Origin: Quillaja saponaria
Taxonomy: Eukaryota; Streptophyta; Magnoliopsida; Fabales; Quillajaceae
NCBI GenBank assembly: GCA_029379385.1
Contig: CM055617.1
Span: forward strand, 1,240,001 to 1,304,000
DNA: 64,000 nt
Direction of reading: 5' to 3'
Below the pieces are notes generated by a model, which had not been told where the DNA came from, ran no database searches, and was given only the letters and a program-made list of their open reading frames with translations. Position numbers and translations under genes: made by a program. The first letter of the stretch is position 1. Each line of letters opens with the position of its first letter. This document shows, piece after piece, positions 1 through 13,644 of the stretch.

Positions 1-2871
1 AGAAATGAAAGTCGTAGCCATATGTGCTTTGCAAAACCTTGTGATGTACAGTCGTTTAAATAAAAGAGCAGTTGCCGAGGCTGGTGGTGTTCAGGTTATA
101 TTAGATCTAATTGGTTCAAGTGATCCAGAGACATCTGTTCAAGCTGCAATGTTTGTTAAGCTTCTTTTCTCTAATAATACCATTCAAGAGTATGCTTCTA
201 GTGAAACAGTCAGAGCTATAACTGGTAAGTTTCTGTTTGCTTGTCAAACAAAAAGTTTACAGTACATTTTTTCATTGTGATAATGTGATTATCTACTGCC
301 TGTGATGAGCATATCTAAACTTGCAAACAAAGTTCAGGCTATTGTCGATTAACACTACTGGGTAGAAAACGCTCATGAATTTTTGAAGACCATAATATTG
401 TGTGTCTGACATTTCATTGTGCATTGGGAGAACTGTGAAGTCTAAAATTTGGAAATACTTCGTGAGTTTCACTGTAATAATGCACTTTTTTGAACAATAT
501 ATTTTACATTCTTTTTTTGATTTTGAAAAATGATCTTTTTTTTTTTTCTTAAATCAAAGATGAGATGGTAAGCATTGTGTTGTAAGAGCATGAAGAGCAT
601 GGATGCTTAGGTTTGGTTATTTGTCAAAATAAGTCAACTGATGTGGCTAACAGCATGCTTCATCATTGAACATCAATGGATAGAGTAAATTTTGACAAAA
701 TTTAGAATTTCTTATTCAATTCTGTTGGTCTAAGGTTCTTCACTATGCAGGCAGGAACCTCTTCCTTTTGCATATTTCTGTCTGATAATTTTTTGTGGTC
801 TTGCAGCTGCTATTGAAAAGGATTTATGGAACACTGGAACAGTAAATGAGGAGTATTTGAAAGCTCTAAACTCTCTATTTAGCAACTTCCCACGACTGAG
901 AGCTACTGAGCCCGCAACACTCAGTATTCCCCATCTTGTTACATCCCTCAAGACTGGCTCAGAAGCAACTCAAGAATCTGCCTTGGATGTGCTTTTTCTT
1001 CTCAGGCAAGCTTGGACAGCATGCCCTGGGGAAGTTTCAAGAGCTCAGTCAATTGCTGCTGCAGATGCAATCCCCTTGCTGCAATACTTAATCCAGTCTG
1101 GACCACCTCGGTTTCAGGAGAAGGCAGAATTTCTCTTGCAATGTTTGCCAGGGACATTGGTTGTGATAATCAAGGGTGGAAACAATATGAGGCAGTCAGT
1201 TGGAAACCCAAGTGTTTATTGCAAGCTTACACTTGGAAACACCCCTCCTAGGCAAACCAAGGTAAGATGCTTTCATATGCAATTCCACACTTCGTTTTTA
1301 TCTTCTCTTCTCCTTTATTTTTTTTTATGAGTAATCTTCTTAACCCCTATATTGGTTGCATATTAGATGTCACTATAAGAAATTAAGACTAGTTTTGCAC
1401 CATCTAATAACTTTCCAGGATTTTCCAAGCGGGACAAAATGTTGGATAAATATTATCTGTTCATCCTGATCTTACATGTCAGATGAGATAAATCATAGAT
1501 TGGAAGCTGCCTCATCTTTATAGTACTCAAAAGTGGCATCTTCTGTCAGTTTCAAATATAAGGAAATATTAGTTACAAACTGAATAATGTGAAAGTTGTT
1601 GCTATGCATGATTGGCATGATGAGAACTTGTTACACAATCTTGGATTTTATGAAGAACACCCTACAAGAAGTTACTTGGGATGTAAAGAGTGTGTTTGTA
1701 AGTATACCATGTTGCTCTCACCAGTTATGGGTACTATACTTGTACCATTTGGAACACGGGTATGTAGGGTAAAGTAATGAGTCGGAGAGAAAGTGTTTAT
1801 GCATGTATGTGCATGCTCCCACGTCCAGTGTACATGTGCATATGGGTGAAGAGGGGGACAGGGCAAGGGGGGAATGAATTGCTCAACCATTTGAAAGGTT
1901 ATTATTTTCCTTTCTTAAACAGAAAGCCAGATTCTATGAAGACTAGAGATGTTCAATTCAGGAATTAAACTTTACTAACTTCCATATATTCCGCTAGTAC
2001 TTGCTGTCATGTATATTAAGAATTTGGAAGATAGCTTAAATTTATGAGGTTTGCTTCTTCTTCTTTTTTATGTGTGGTTTGCTATCTTTGGATGTGAAAG
2101 AATCTTAATTTGATATTATGGTCTCACCTCTTAAACTTCGGGCCAACAGCCATGTTTGACTAGTAAACTTCTTGTGTTTGGGACGAGAGAAAAAGGGTTT
2201 CACGTGAGATGGGAAATAGCAAGAAGCCAGCCTTAGCTTCTCAATGTGGAATTGTCTGAATATCTCAGCTTTATACTGAGCTGGACATTGGGTTAAATTC
2301 TATCCTTTTCTGTATCTTTGTTGTCTGTAAGAGTAAATGTAATCAATGAATATACCATTGCAAGATGATAATAACGAATTGAAAATTTTCCTGTACAGCT
2401 AAGAATCAATGTAACAAATTGCATTTAATTTGTTAATCTAAACCAGGCCTATTATGAGTGACCTATCAAGTTCAATTTATTAACCATGGACTTTGTGAAA
2501 CATTAGGTGGTTTCAACAAGCCCAAATCCAGAGTGGGATGAGAGCTTTACGTGGTCCTTTGAGAGTGCTCCAAAAGGGCAGAAGCTTCACATTTCTTGCA
2601 AGAATAAGAGCAAAATGGGGAAGGTAAACAGCAGAACTATGAATTACAATTTGAACATTGACGCAGTTTTCTTCTTAGTTAAAGGGTTTTTACATTGTTA
2701 TTTGATTGAATCTCTTTTGATCTATGACAGAGTTCATTTGGTAAAGTTACAATTCAGATTGATCGGGTTGTAATGTTGGGAGCAGTTGCTGGGGAGTATA
2801 TCCTGTTGCCTGAAAGCAGAAGTGGTCCTCCAAGGAATTTAGAAATAGAGTTCCAATGGTCTAACAAGTGA
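1..2871 (+). CDS. CSI1: CELLULOSE SYNTHASE INTERACTIVE 1 (CSI1/POM2), 3' end only
   Basis: This is the C-terminal part of a very large armadillo-repeat protein that links cellulose synthase complexes to cortical microtubules. The window cuts the gene, and four exons remain: 1-224, 807-1261, 2507-2623 and 2731-2871 (TGA). The first two exons encode the last armadillo helices, including the stretches around [20 protein letters not shown] and [18 protein letters not shown]. From [12 protein letters not shown] onward the protein is a C2 domain ([38 protein letters not shown]) and ends in [10 protein letters not shown] recognise this arrangement and wording as CSI1 rather than a generic ARM protein. 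CSI3 is the close paralogue and cannot be fully excluded from the tail alone. All splice junctions are GT-AG and the phases join without a break, so this part looks functional. The intron at 1262-2506 is about 1.2 kb and holds nothing I recognise. Confidence 0.93.
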
Positions 2872-4417
2872 TGCTCGTTACTGAAATTAGTAGAAAGCAG
2901 CAAATTGAATCATCAGAGGTAGCCCGGTTTGCTAAGAAATTTTTGTTTTATCCTTTGGGTTATTTATCATGTTAATGTATATAGGCCTCAGTATTTTATT
3001 CTTTTTGCCTCGGTCCAAAAGATTTTCATTTGTAACTTGATCTTACATTTCCTGAGCAGAAAGATCAAGCCTTCTTTGTATTTCACTATTTCCAGTATGA
3101 TCTTTGCACGTTGTCAATTCAAAGGAAAACAAATGCTTTAGCCTTTAGGGTTGTACATCCTTTCTTTGTATTTTGGAATTTTATAGGCTGAATATAAATG
3201 AGTTTACTGAACCGGCAATATTAGCAGATAGATTGATATAAATTTTTTTCCTTTTGAAATTTTTGTGTTAGTATTCGAGTTTGTAGACAAAAACTTGTGA
3301 AAGTAGTAGTAACAAATTCCAAATCAAATTAATTTCACATCTTAATACTTGTAAAAATAAAAAAAATTAATAAAATGATATTAAAAATTTTAATTTAAAT
3401 AATTGACACTTCCCATGAATGGAAAAAAATGGTAAAAATTAATTTTAAAAAAAAATATGATTTTACTTTTAAAATGTATTATTTTAAATTTTTTTACTTG
3501 TAGAATAAGATTAGTTTCATATCATAATACTCATAGAAACCAAAAAAAAAAAAAAAATTTAATTTTTAAAATTGATACTTCTCATAGATAGGAAAAAATG
3601 TTAACAATTAATATTTATAAACAAAAAAAATCTGATTTCAAAATAAATATTATTGCCACGGGGCGGGCAAAAAATAGATTTAGTCTATTATTAATTTTAG
3701 ATATTGATATGTATATTATAAATATTATTAAATATATTATAAATACACTAAAACATAAAAATAAGAATTAATATTGTACTTGCGCTAACTTAGAAATATT
3801 AATAATGTAGAAATCACTATCCTATTTTTTTCATTTATTTCAAAATAGAGTGGGAGTGTAATTTTCAAAACTTTAGACGCCGACTGATTTGAAAATGAGT
3901 CCATGAATCCAGGTGTCAGACTTTTGTCCCCACTACCATTAATCAACGCCTCGTTAGTTTCTCAGATACGTAAAGATAAGAAATAGGGCCCCACCTACGT
4001 GGCGCCTCCTCGAGCCATAGTCCTAACAAACTCCATTAAAGCTAATCATTACCGTTTCTCTAATTTATTTATAATACAACAATTTATTTTATTTTTGTTT
4101 TAAAATAACAAAACATACTTCAATTTCAAATCTTTTATACTAAAATATTTCTTCAATTGAATCAATCGAATTTTTTTTTAATTAAAATAAAATAAAATGC
4201 GGTGCTCGGTGCTCCCTAGTCACAGATAGAGACACAGTGACAGTCACAATGCGCACCCCAAGCTGGTTCCTTATAATGATTCCAGCTGCATCCAGTGTTA
4301 GCCAAAATAATTAGTCTAAGTTAAAAGCTTCCGACCAATATTCGAATCCCTCTCTAGTACGATTCTCTCTCTCTCTCTCTCTCACACTCCGATCCGGGTA
4401 TCCGAAAGATCTTTGCC
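2872..4417. other. Intergenic region, AT-rich with an imperfect duplication
   Basis: This stretch holds the CSI1 3' UTR and the protease promoter. I see no gene. Around 3322-3470 and 3505-3650 the sequence repeats imperfectly: blocks reading like TTTCACATCTTAATACT and TTTCATATCATAATACT are followed by A-rich runs and TTGACACTTCCCAT or TTGATACTTCTCAT. A CT microsatellite at about 4364-4384 lies in the probable 5' UTR of the protease, 35-55 bases before its ATG. Confidence 0.5.
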
Positions 4418-7400
4418 ATGGCGACTCCATTTTTTTTTCTAGTTTTGGTAATGAAGTTGATTCTCGTGGAGAATGCCATGGCGATCACTTTTTCTACTAG
4501 AATGATTCATCGGTTCTCGGACGAGTTGAAGGAGCTTAGGGTTTCGACGAGTACTGGAAACGGTAATGTGTCTCTTTCGTGGCCGGAGAAGAGGAGCTTT
4601 AAGTACTACGAGATGCTTGTCAACAGTGACTTTCAGAGGCAGAATATGAAGCTCGGAGCTCACTATCAGTTGCTTTTTCCGTCTCATGGTAGTCAAACGA
4701 TGTCGTTTGGAAATGACTTTGGATGGTAAGCTTCTCCAATAAAATTTTAAGATGGAATTTTGTTACGAGGTAGTTGACTTTTCTTGACCATTTTGCACCC
4801 TTTTTTTTTCTTCTTCTTTCTTCCATTTGTTCTAATGTGGTTTGGGGACTATATCTCCTTTCTGTTCTGTTTGCTGTATGAAATGTTTCCGAGTAGGTTT
4901 TCCAAGAAATTATCAATGTTTGTGGGTGAAAATAGAAATTGTTTCTCTGCACCATAAATTGGAGTTCCTCGAGCATTCTGTATGTTGTGCTTTGTATCCT
5001 AATCCTTTTCACAAAAAAATAAATAAATAAATAAAAAATAAAAGAAGAAGAAGAAAACGAGATACTTGAGATTGCATTTGACTCCATGAATTGCTTTGAA
5101 GTTCAAAGTGAGCCACATTAGTTAAGATTACTGGCTCCTGTTTAAGAAGGACATGATGACATCAGCTTAAATATTCTGATGGGATAACCCCAACATCATT
5201 TTCCATCTAGAATTAGGACACAACCGGCAAAGATACAATAGACAATATGGGTTTCTTTGAATATTTAATTTCTAACTAGGTCTTCTATTCAAGAAGCCAA
5301 ATAGAGCCTGCTCTAGTTTCCTTGCCAATTAATTGTTAACTCCATTGTGCATTATAATATATTTATCTGCAAATGTTGCAATTGTTTGATCTGTGTAAAC
5401 TTTTAGCTCAAGGAATAATTGAAAGTAATTGTTTGTGAAGATAGTTGCATATTAGTTGGATAAGCTGTACCTCGGTTTTTCCAATGTGTATTGTTCCCAT
5501 ATTGCACATTGTAATCTTTTGATGTTTTGCCAAACTGTTCCATTTTTCAGGTTACATTATACCTGGATTGATATAGGGACCCCAAGTGTGTCATTTCTTG
5601 TTGCACTTGATGCTGGGAGTGATCTCCTTTGGGTTCCATGTGATTGCATACAATGTGCTCCCTTGTCTGCGAGTTACTATGCCAGTTTGGTAGGTCAACA
5701 CCCTCTATTTTATTATCATATGATTTTATGTTTCCACTTACTATGAATCCTTGTAATGCTTGTGAGATTTTCTTGTCGACAGAACCTCATCCCTAATCTT
5801 AGGTTTACATGGGACCAGTGGCAAGGCTAGACTGTTTTTCTGTTACTTTTTTTATCTATGGGGGAAGGAGTGGCGAGGGCAAAGAATATAGCCCATACTG
5901 ATCAAAAGTGCCTTCATATGTAGGTTCAAAAATTTGATTGCTCATAAAGGTGGAACCACAAAATTGAAAAGTAAAGGAATTGTATAAACAAATTAGAGTT
6001 TCTTGTTTTTGGATTGTTAAAGAATGAAATATTGATTACTTGATATTTTGAGCAACAATGAAAAGCTCTTTCATCCATATGCAGCTTCAAACAGTTAAAG
6101 ATGTGTATGAGCTCTTAACTTCTCCCCTTCAACCAATAGCCTTAATAATAGAACGACTTGGTAATCCACACCAAATTCTGGAGCTCTTGATACTTATGCA
6201 TCACTAGGGAAATCAATTCAAGCCATAATCTGGTTGCTTGGGTTTGAGGTTATGTGCAGAAGGGCAGAAATACAAGTAGAGGACACAAATTAAGTGGTCT
6301 ATTATTTTAAAGCGCTTCTATGATCGTATTATGAAAGCCATTCAGAAATAAGCACTAAGGAAATATATCATTTTTCCATAAAAACTTTTTAGGTTTCTAT
6401 TTTTCATTATAGACTTCAGGAAACTTGCTTGTAAGCACCTATAGAATTTTCTTTTTGAAAAAGAAAATCACCTTTTTTCTGAGGGAACCGAAAGAAAAAG
6501 TTATCTCATATTAGCGTCACACACATCGGGAAGGACTATTATCAATGCTTTGGTACAATAGACCCTTGGAGAAATTAGACTCTACCTCATGGAGTAATAC
6601 TGGATTTAGTTGTCAGGACTTGCTGTCCATAATAGATCTCAAGACCTACTGTATCAGGGAGTGCGCCTTTCCTTCTATAATATCATGCATAGAAACCCCA
6701 CGTATAATTCCATTCATTAATTGCCGGGGCAACATATTTCCTCCAAGTATCATCACAATATCTGGATTAATATTAACTATTAAGTATGACAAGCAACTGC
6801 TCTACTTGTGCTGCATCACACTGGACAATTAGTTTGTGTAAAGTAAAGCATCAAGTAGGTTCAATGTGAAATGTGGAAACTATCAACTATCTTGGGAAGT
6901 CACATGTGAGTCAAGTGATAGTGAGTCTCAGCTTCCTTTGGGTTACTGATGGTGGGATCTCTAATTGTATTAAAACTGGCATTGTTTCTTTCTTTAATGT
7001 ATCTTCCACTGCTTAAGTTCTGATAAACAAGTGGTCTGATTCTTGAACCATTAGTTGGTCTGATAATCCTATGACGCACCTCCTTGATTTGGTTAATCTC
7101 CGTTCCAAATATAATAATTATGATTGTATAGATGAAGAACATACGACTATTTGGGTGCTAATGTTTCGGTGGAGTTGTAAAGTGAATGCTAAGACATGGT
7201 TACAGGTTTAGCACTTATTTCCAATAATTGATTGGCAGGTGCTCCCTCGTATATGGGGCATTTATTATGCAGGATAGAGATTTACATGAGTACAGCCCAT
7301 CTAGTTCTACTTCTAGCAAGCATCTATCTTGCAGTCATCAGTTATGTGAGCTGGGTTCAAACTGCAAAAGTCCCAAAGAGCCATGTCCTTATACCATCAA

Positions 7401-10268
7401 TTACTTATCAGAGAACACATCAAGTTCTGGATTGCTAGTTGAGGATATATTGCATCTTGCTTCAAGTGGTGATGATTTGTCAAACACTTCTGTACAAGCT
7501 CCAGTCGTTTTAGGGTGTGGTTTGCTAATCCTTTTCTTGCCTCTTTAAAGTCACGTTTCGAATTCTGTTTTACTCTAAACTCAACATCTGTTTATATAAT
7601 ACAGATGTGGTATGAAGCAAAGTGGTGGCTATTTGGATGGGGTTGCTCCTGATGGTCTTTTGGGTTTGGGGCCTGGAAATATTTCAGTTCCAAGTTTTCT
7701 TGCTAAATCAGGCCTGGTCAAGAACTCTTTCTCAATGTGCTTTAGTGAAGATAATTCGGGTAGAATATTTTTTGGGGACCAGGGATCATCCGTCCAACAG
7801 TCTACTCCTATCCTGCCTTTAGATGAGATACAGTATGGACCCTCTGTGCACTTTTAAATAGTTTATGATTTTCTGTGACAGTTACTATTGATGTCTTTTC
7901 TAGTATGCTATTGTATTCCTGAAATGCCACTTGTGTTCATTATAATTATTTGCTTTTCTCAGCTCCACCTACATTGTTGCAGTGGAAGCATGCTGTGTTC
8001 GGGATTCTTGTCTGAAGATGACGAGCTTTAAAGCTCTGGTTGATAGTGGAACATCATTTACATTTCTTCCAAACAAAGTGTATGAAACAATTTCCAAGGA
8101 GGTACTTCATTTAGCTTTTGAACTTCATGCTTGTAACTTTCTTGTAACTTTTTTAATATTAATGCCAGTGACACTTATGGCAGTTCAACAGACATGTGAA
8201 TGCTACAAGGTCTAACTTTGAAGGCTCTCCATGGAAGTATTGCTACGAGTCCAGGTGGATATTCTTATAAATCTCTATTAGTCCTGTCTTCCTCGTTCTA
8301 CAGTTCTCCGCACTTTTGAGTGCCTCAACCAACCGAAAAAAGTGAAGAAAAGATCCTTGTGCAGTTGCTCGTCTTTATGTTGATATTCAAACATGTCTTT
8401 TTTTTTTCTTCTTCTTTTTTGTTAAACAGCTCGCAAGAGTTGCCGAAGGTTCCCTCCTTAACACTCATGTTCCAACAGAACAACAGCTATGTGGTCCACA
8501 ATCCTGTGTTTATAATCTATGGTAACCAGGTTGGTGCATAAAAACTTGCTACTGTTTTCATCTTTGTATCTACTACACCATGGTCCATTTCTAGGAGGAT
8601 CCATTGACTTATAATCATGGAATTGCAGACAACAATTGAAATGAGAACATTGAAATCAGACTAAAGTTGCATTAAGTGAACCAGTGCAGGGACAGAACAT
8701 TGAAATCAGATTTTCATATCCCAAGAGAAAATTATTTCGATATTCTGCACCAAAAATAGGGATTCTTACAGTTCTACCGGGCAAAAGGCTTATAGGATAG
8801 CTCGACGATAATGAACCTCACTACTAGTTCAAGCTACCTTTTGAGAGAATTTCATGCTCAATGACCATAAGCACCTGCTACCCTCAAAGACAACCTTCAC
8901 AGAGCAGAACATTTGATATGTAATCTAGTAATCCACAAATGAGAACAATTTAATAATATCATTGTCATAATGTCTGGCGGGATATATTTTACTGGAATAA
9001 CAAACAATTATACCAAAAATGGTTACCCTTGTTAGATTCTGAAGCCAATTCATTCAGATGGCACTAGCATATACCAGACCCTAGACAGATATTCTAGAAT
9101 ACCTGAAGTAGTTAGTTATTTGTTCTTGACATGAGAAAAGTTGGCCCAGAAACGGCCAACAATTTTGTGAAACTGTCCATTTACATTTTAGAGTTAACTT
9201 AACGATGGTGCATAGACTCGACCATGTTGCAGTTTTCACTGTGATTTTGTGTTCTTAAAGATTGAGATCCATGGCGCCTCTCCCCCTCTCCCTAGTTGTG
9301 AGCTCTCTGGTTAGCATGACACTCTTGTGTACAGAGGAGAGGTACAAGCCTCGTTGTGCATACCTGATGTGTTTGTGAGTAGCGACACTTGAATATGGGG
9401 CAGATTTGTTGAGATATTTGTTAATTTGCTCTTTTGCTGCAGGGTGTTGTTGGATTTTGTTTAGCCATACAGTCAGCTGAGGGAGATATAGGGATAGTTG
9501 GGCGTAAGTGTTTGATTACTTATATTACAAAAGTTGCTAATCTGTCCCCTCTTCCCCGTCCCCCGTCCCCCGTCCCCCGTCCCCCCTCGGAAAAGGAAAA
9601 GAAAAAGAAAGAAAATTAAATGATAAAAAGAAAAAGAAAGAAAATTAAATGATAATTCTTTCTACTCTCACAATGAACTAAACCTTATGCAGAGAACTTC
9701 ATGACTGGATATCGGCTGGTCTTTGATAGGGAAAATATGAAGTTGGCCTGGTCACACTCAAATTGTAAGTTCTTTTACTTTGCAAACTATCCAGAGACGT
9801 GTGTACTACTCTCTACAAGTCTCCCCGGTAGCATCTGCTGCATCTGACGAACTAAAATGAGTCAGTTTTACCTGGAAATTATGCTCGTCTTATTTAAGTG
9901 AGGTTCAATTTAGAGTGAGTGCATGAATGGGCATTTTAAACCAAGTCCTTAATGTATTATGCTCTTTCCTAACCCAGTCCATTTTATTTTATTTCTGTTT
10001 CCAACGCCACCAACATGCATTTGCAGGTCAAGATCTCAGCATTGGTAAAAGAATGCCCCTTTCTCCTCCAAATGAGACACCACCAAACCCATTGCCTACA
10101 AATGAGCAACAGAGCACCCATGGTGGGCGTGCAGTAGCTCCTGCTGTTCCTGGAAGAGCTCCCCCCAGAGCATCAGCTGCCACAACCCGGTTCATTTTAT
10201 CCAGCTTTTGTCCGACAATATTGATGCTACTGCTTTTACTCTTACAACTTCTATCAGCCTTTGAATAG
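4418..10268 (+). CDS. Aspartic protease family protein (pepsin A1 type), secreted and GPI-anchored
   Basis: The predicted 533-aa protein is a plant pepsin-like protease. Ten exons join in phase: 4418-4725, 5551-5689, 7273-7514, 7605-7832, 7963-8101, 8184-8254, 8430-8529, 9443-9503, 9693-9764 and 10027-10268. It starts with a signal peptide (MATPFFFLVLVMKLILVENAMA). The first catalytic motif is D123 in LDAGSDLLWVPCDC, and the second is D333 in LVDSGTSFTFLP. The first motif reads DAGS instead of the usual DTGS. The flexible-region cysteines (CDCIQC, ACCVRDSC) and a late Cys after WSHSN fit the At5g10080-like group. The tail is proline-rich (PPNETPPNPLPTNEQQ) and ends in a hydrophobic stretch of about 20 residues, as in GPI-anchor signals, so it probably sits on the outer plasma membrane. 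Its substrate is unknown. Intron 2 is 1.6 kb and intron 7 is 0.9 kb. No frame breaks were seen. Confidence 0.93.
9553..9653. repeat. C-rich minisatellite followed by a purine-rich tandem duplication
   Basis: Inside intron 8 of the protease gene, a 7-bp unit CCCCCGT repeats about four times (9553-9586). It is followed by an A/G-rich stretch that is itself duplicated with a period of about 29 bp (copies near 9602-9624 and 9631-9653, each ending AAATGAT). The strong C-run on one strand and A/G-run next to it are unusual in an otherwise AT-rich intron. Confidence 0.85.
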
Positions 10269-13078
10269 TGGCTTCATATATTTAAAATTCTCTAGGTAGT
10301 CTCCCATGTAAATCCACGTCTCTTCCTCAGTCAAAAGGGGAAAAAAATCCATGCCTAACTCTTCCTTATGTCGCCCCTGCTCCACCCCCAGTAAAATGTC
10401 AAGCCGTCTGTCATCCAATGGTCGTTTTTATCTTGCTAGGCCATTGAATTCTTTAGGGATTATAGAGTGACATTTTGTTATAATTTTTACAAGAAGTGGG
10501 GGTGATTGTGTGAATCTTTTCTCTGATGTTACCTAGTCTGGGCTGTTTAATGCATCGTCATCATTATTTAAAAGGGCTAAGTTCTGGTCTGTTCTGTTTT
10601 GCTTTAGTAATAGTGCATATCAAATGTTGTTAAAAGGTTGTGTTTATGTTTCTTCCATGTTTGTAATGTCTCTGGTGGGTGGGGAAAAGGATGTTGTGGT
10701 ACCTCTTCTAATCTGGGGTACTCTCTCTTTTATAATAAACTAAAGAAGCACCAAAAAGGAGGGACACCTGCAAATGGTCTTCTCTAATATTTTTATTATT
10801 CATACGTAAACCCACCAACCACTCCATTACAAAGCTGGTATAATCCCATAATCCTATAATCTAATCATTTGCAGGCTGTACGATGCTTCTACGGCTCCCT
10901 CTGCATTTTTTTCTTCGTTTGTGCATAGATTGCACCTCTGTATTACACAAAAAAGCGTGTGGACGTTCCAATTTCTGTTTGTCTACTAGGCTTATGAATT
11001 ATAAATGATCTCACGTACTTGAACAACACAAAAAGGTTTTATCAACTAGATTAACAAGCTCATAAATTTCTTGCATATCACATGTAAAAACAAGATTTAA
11101 TTTCACGTATTTTAAACAATATAAAGAGGTTTTATCAGTTAAATTAATTGACATGTTTCCTCACGTCTTTCTTTTTTATTTTTTTCTTTTAATAACATGA
11201 GATTTTAATGTTTTGTCATGTCTTTCTTCTTTACCTTTTTTTTTTTAATAAATCAAAGGACCAAGCCCCTAGAAACCGAAAAAAGAAAGGGCAAAATGGA
11301 AACTTACATCTAGTGCTTTCACTTTAATCTTTCCGTCCTTTATGCATAGCAGAAAGAGCCCTATTCCTTTTGGCCTTTTGATTGTTTCTGTTGCAACACG
11401 TGATTCACTTTACAGAAATATCTTAGAAATGGACGCTGGTGTGTGAAGTTTACTTTGATGAGAAGCATGATCACAAATTAATTAAAAATTAATTATGAGA
11501 ATGAAAAAAATAATACTTCTAATTTTCATTCATTCATAAATTTAACGGATTTCTTGGGAATAAAAAATAATTTTGGATTTTTTTCTTCTCTCCAATGAAA
11601 CTCTATCTTTGTGTTTTGAAAAAAGAAGAAGAGGAAATACATAGTTTTTTTGGTTGGATTGTAACTAAAATAGGATTTTAGATGATATTCAATAATTCAC
11701 AATATATAGTTGTACATATGAGGATCCCAGCAAATTAACAAAACGACGTGCTTCTCTCTATCCATTTGTCTTCCATTAGATATATTGGCCCTTGCTATCT
11801 GTCAAACGACATGAATAATTAACTAATTTAAAGAACCTTCAACATAGTAGTAGGTATAATCTAACAAACAAATTAAATTAATTACTTATATTTAATGCAG
11901 ATTTTGAAAGTACAATTATGAGCTTTATACTGTCATTGAGCCTAAGTAGGTAGATCAAATTAACAAACAATATTTTATGTAAAGGAACAATCATAAGGTC
12001 TATATAGTCATTCACTTGTCCAGTTTAAGATGTTAAACTTAGGAGACATGGATGAACCATTTCTGATTATAGAACCTATGAATGTTAGATTTCCAATAAT
12101 AATAAAAATAATACACCTCAAATTAATAATGCTTTCAGTTACATTAAAAAAATTACTTAATATTTTTAAAAAATAAATATTTAAGAAATACATTAAAACA
12201 CTGTTAAAAAAAACCCTAAAACTTTGGACAAAAATTATCCTTGTAATTAATAAACGTGATCATTGATCAAATAATAATGAAGGCGATTAGAACCTTCAAA
12301 ATCAGAGGACACGTTTTGTGGTTTGAACGTGTATTTCATTTTTCAGTCGTTGAGTTATTTGGGGTTAGCAAAAAAGAAATAACAATTCAGGGGCATAAGC
12401 TGTGACTGCAGCCAAACTAACAAACGTGTTCGTGGTTTTGTTCATCAAACCTCGAACAGAAAAAGGTCACTTGAAGGATAAAAAATTATATGTAAACAAC
12501 TCAGGGGCATCATTGCAAAAATTGCCTTCTTGCCATCTTTCTTGCAGCCTAAGTATAAGGTTTCTTTCTTCTTCTCTACTTGAAAGGAAAACAATACAAA
12601 GTCTAAACTTAGAAAAGGAATCCCTAAACTTACTGTCCCTGACAAAAAACGGTGTTCCTGAAAAGCTATTTATTGTTTACTGGGGTTTTGGGGGACCACT
12701 ACCTTTTTCTCTGTTTGAATGTGATTGAAAAGCCTTTATAAATTGGCTTCTGCAAAAGAAAATCTCATTAGAAGAAGTTAAGAAGGCACTCTTTGTCTAC
12801 CAAAAAAAAAAAAAAGAAGGCAGTCCTTAAAGTATTCTTTTATTTGATTATTAGAAGGGAAGGAAGAAAGGAATCCATTTGTTACAAGTTCCTTGCAGCT
12901 TCTCTTAGAACTCACTTCCTCCAATATTTTTGTTATAAATTCACAATCAAACATTCTACACAAACCCATCTGTCATCTGTTGCCCTCTCCTCTGCCACCT
13001 ACCCTACATTCTCATTCACATCCCTCTTCTTCCTCAACTTCCCTCTTGTAACACCTGTACTGCTTCTATAGAACAGAA
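10269..13078. other. Intergenic region without a recognisable gene
   Basis: This 2.8-kb stretch separates the protease and the HIPP gene. I see the protease 3' UTR, AT-rich filler, and an imperfect 90-bp-spaced duplication near 11010-11150 (both copies contain AGGTTTTATCA within a similar frame of bases). A TATA-like TTTATAAAT at 12735-12743 could drive the HIPP gene, which would then have a 5' UTR of about 310 nt. Open frames near 12402-12728 lack codon character and homologues I know. Confidence 0.45.
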
Positions 13079-13644
13079 ATGGGAGTTGGAGGGACTTTGG
13101 AGTATTTTTCTGATCTAATGGGTAGTAGCAGCCACAGCCACAAGAAGAAGAAGCAATTACAGACGGTGGAGCTTAAGGTCAGGATGGACTGTGATGGCTG
13201 TGAGCTTAAGGTTAAGAAAGCTCTGTCTTCTTTAAGTGGTAAGTTACATTCTTTGCCTATTTTACTCTTACTTCCTCTGCTTTTTGTGGGTGTCACATGT
13301 CACTCATCAATGAATTTAAATCTGAGATAAAATGGATACGTGCAGGAGTTAAATCTGTGGAGATAAATAGGAAACAACAGAAGGTTACTGTAACAGGCAA
13401 TGTTGAAGCAAGCAAGGTCCTGAAGAAGGCAAAATCAACAGGGAAAAAGGCAGAGATTTGGCCTTATGTGCCTTACAGTCTTGTGGCTCAACCTTATGCT
13501 GTTCAAGCTTATGACAAGAAGGCTCCTCCTGGTTATGTCCGTAACGTAGAGACCACTGCCACGACTGGGACAGTGACCAGATATGAGGACCCCTACATCA
13601 ACATGTTCAGTGATGAAAACCCAAATGCCTGCTCGATCATGTAG
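13079..13644 (+). CDS. HIPP: Heavy metal-associated isoprenylated plant protein (HIPP)
   Basis: Two exons, 13079-13238 and 13346-13644, join in phase to give 152 aa, the usual size of the HIPP20-26 group. After a short N-terminus (MGVGGTLEYFSDL) and a lysine stretch there is one HMA domain (about residues 26-90). Its metal-binding loop is MDCDGCELKVKKALSSL, which keeps both cysteines of the MxCxxC motif. The C-terminus is NPNACSIM, where CSIM is a CaaX box for farnesylation and membrane attachment. Family members bind Cd, Zn or Cu and act in metal detoxification or as stress partners; the exact ligand here is not visible. The single intron sits just after the HMA loop, at the conserved Gly-Val position. 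I chose the ATG at 13079 because the N-terminus matches the family start. Confidence 0.95.

Noticed and set aside
4620..5087. Minus-strand open frame of 155 codons
   Set aside because: It is antisense to protease exon 1 and intron 1 and is Ser/Lys/Tyr-rich without any motif.
12402..12728. Plus-strand open frame of 108 codons before the HIPP gene
   Set aside because: No domain, low-complexity Lys/Leu/Ser content, no partner exons; looks like chance in AT-rich DNA.
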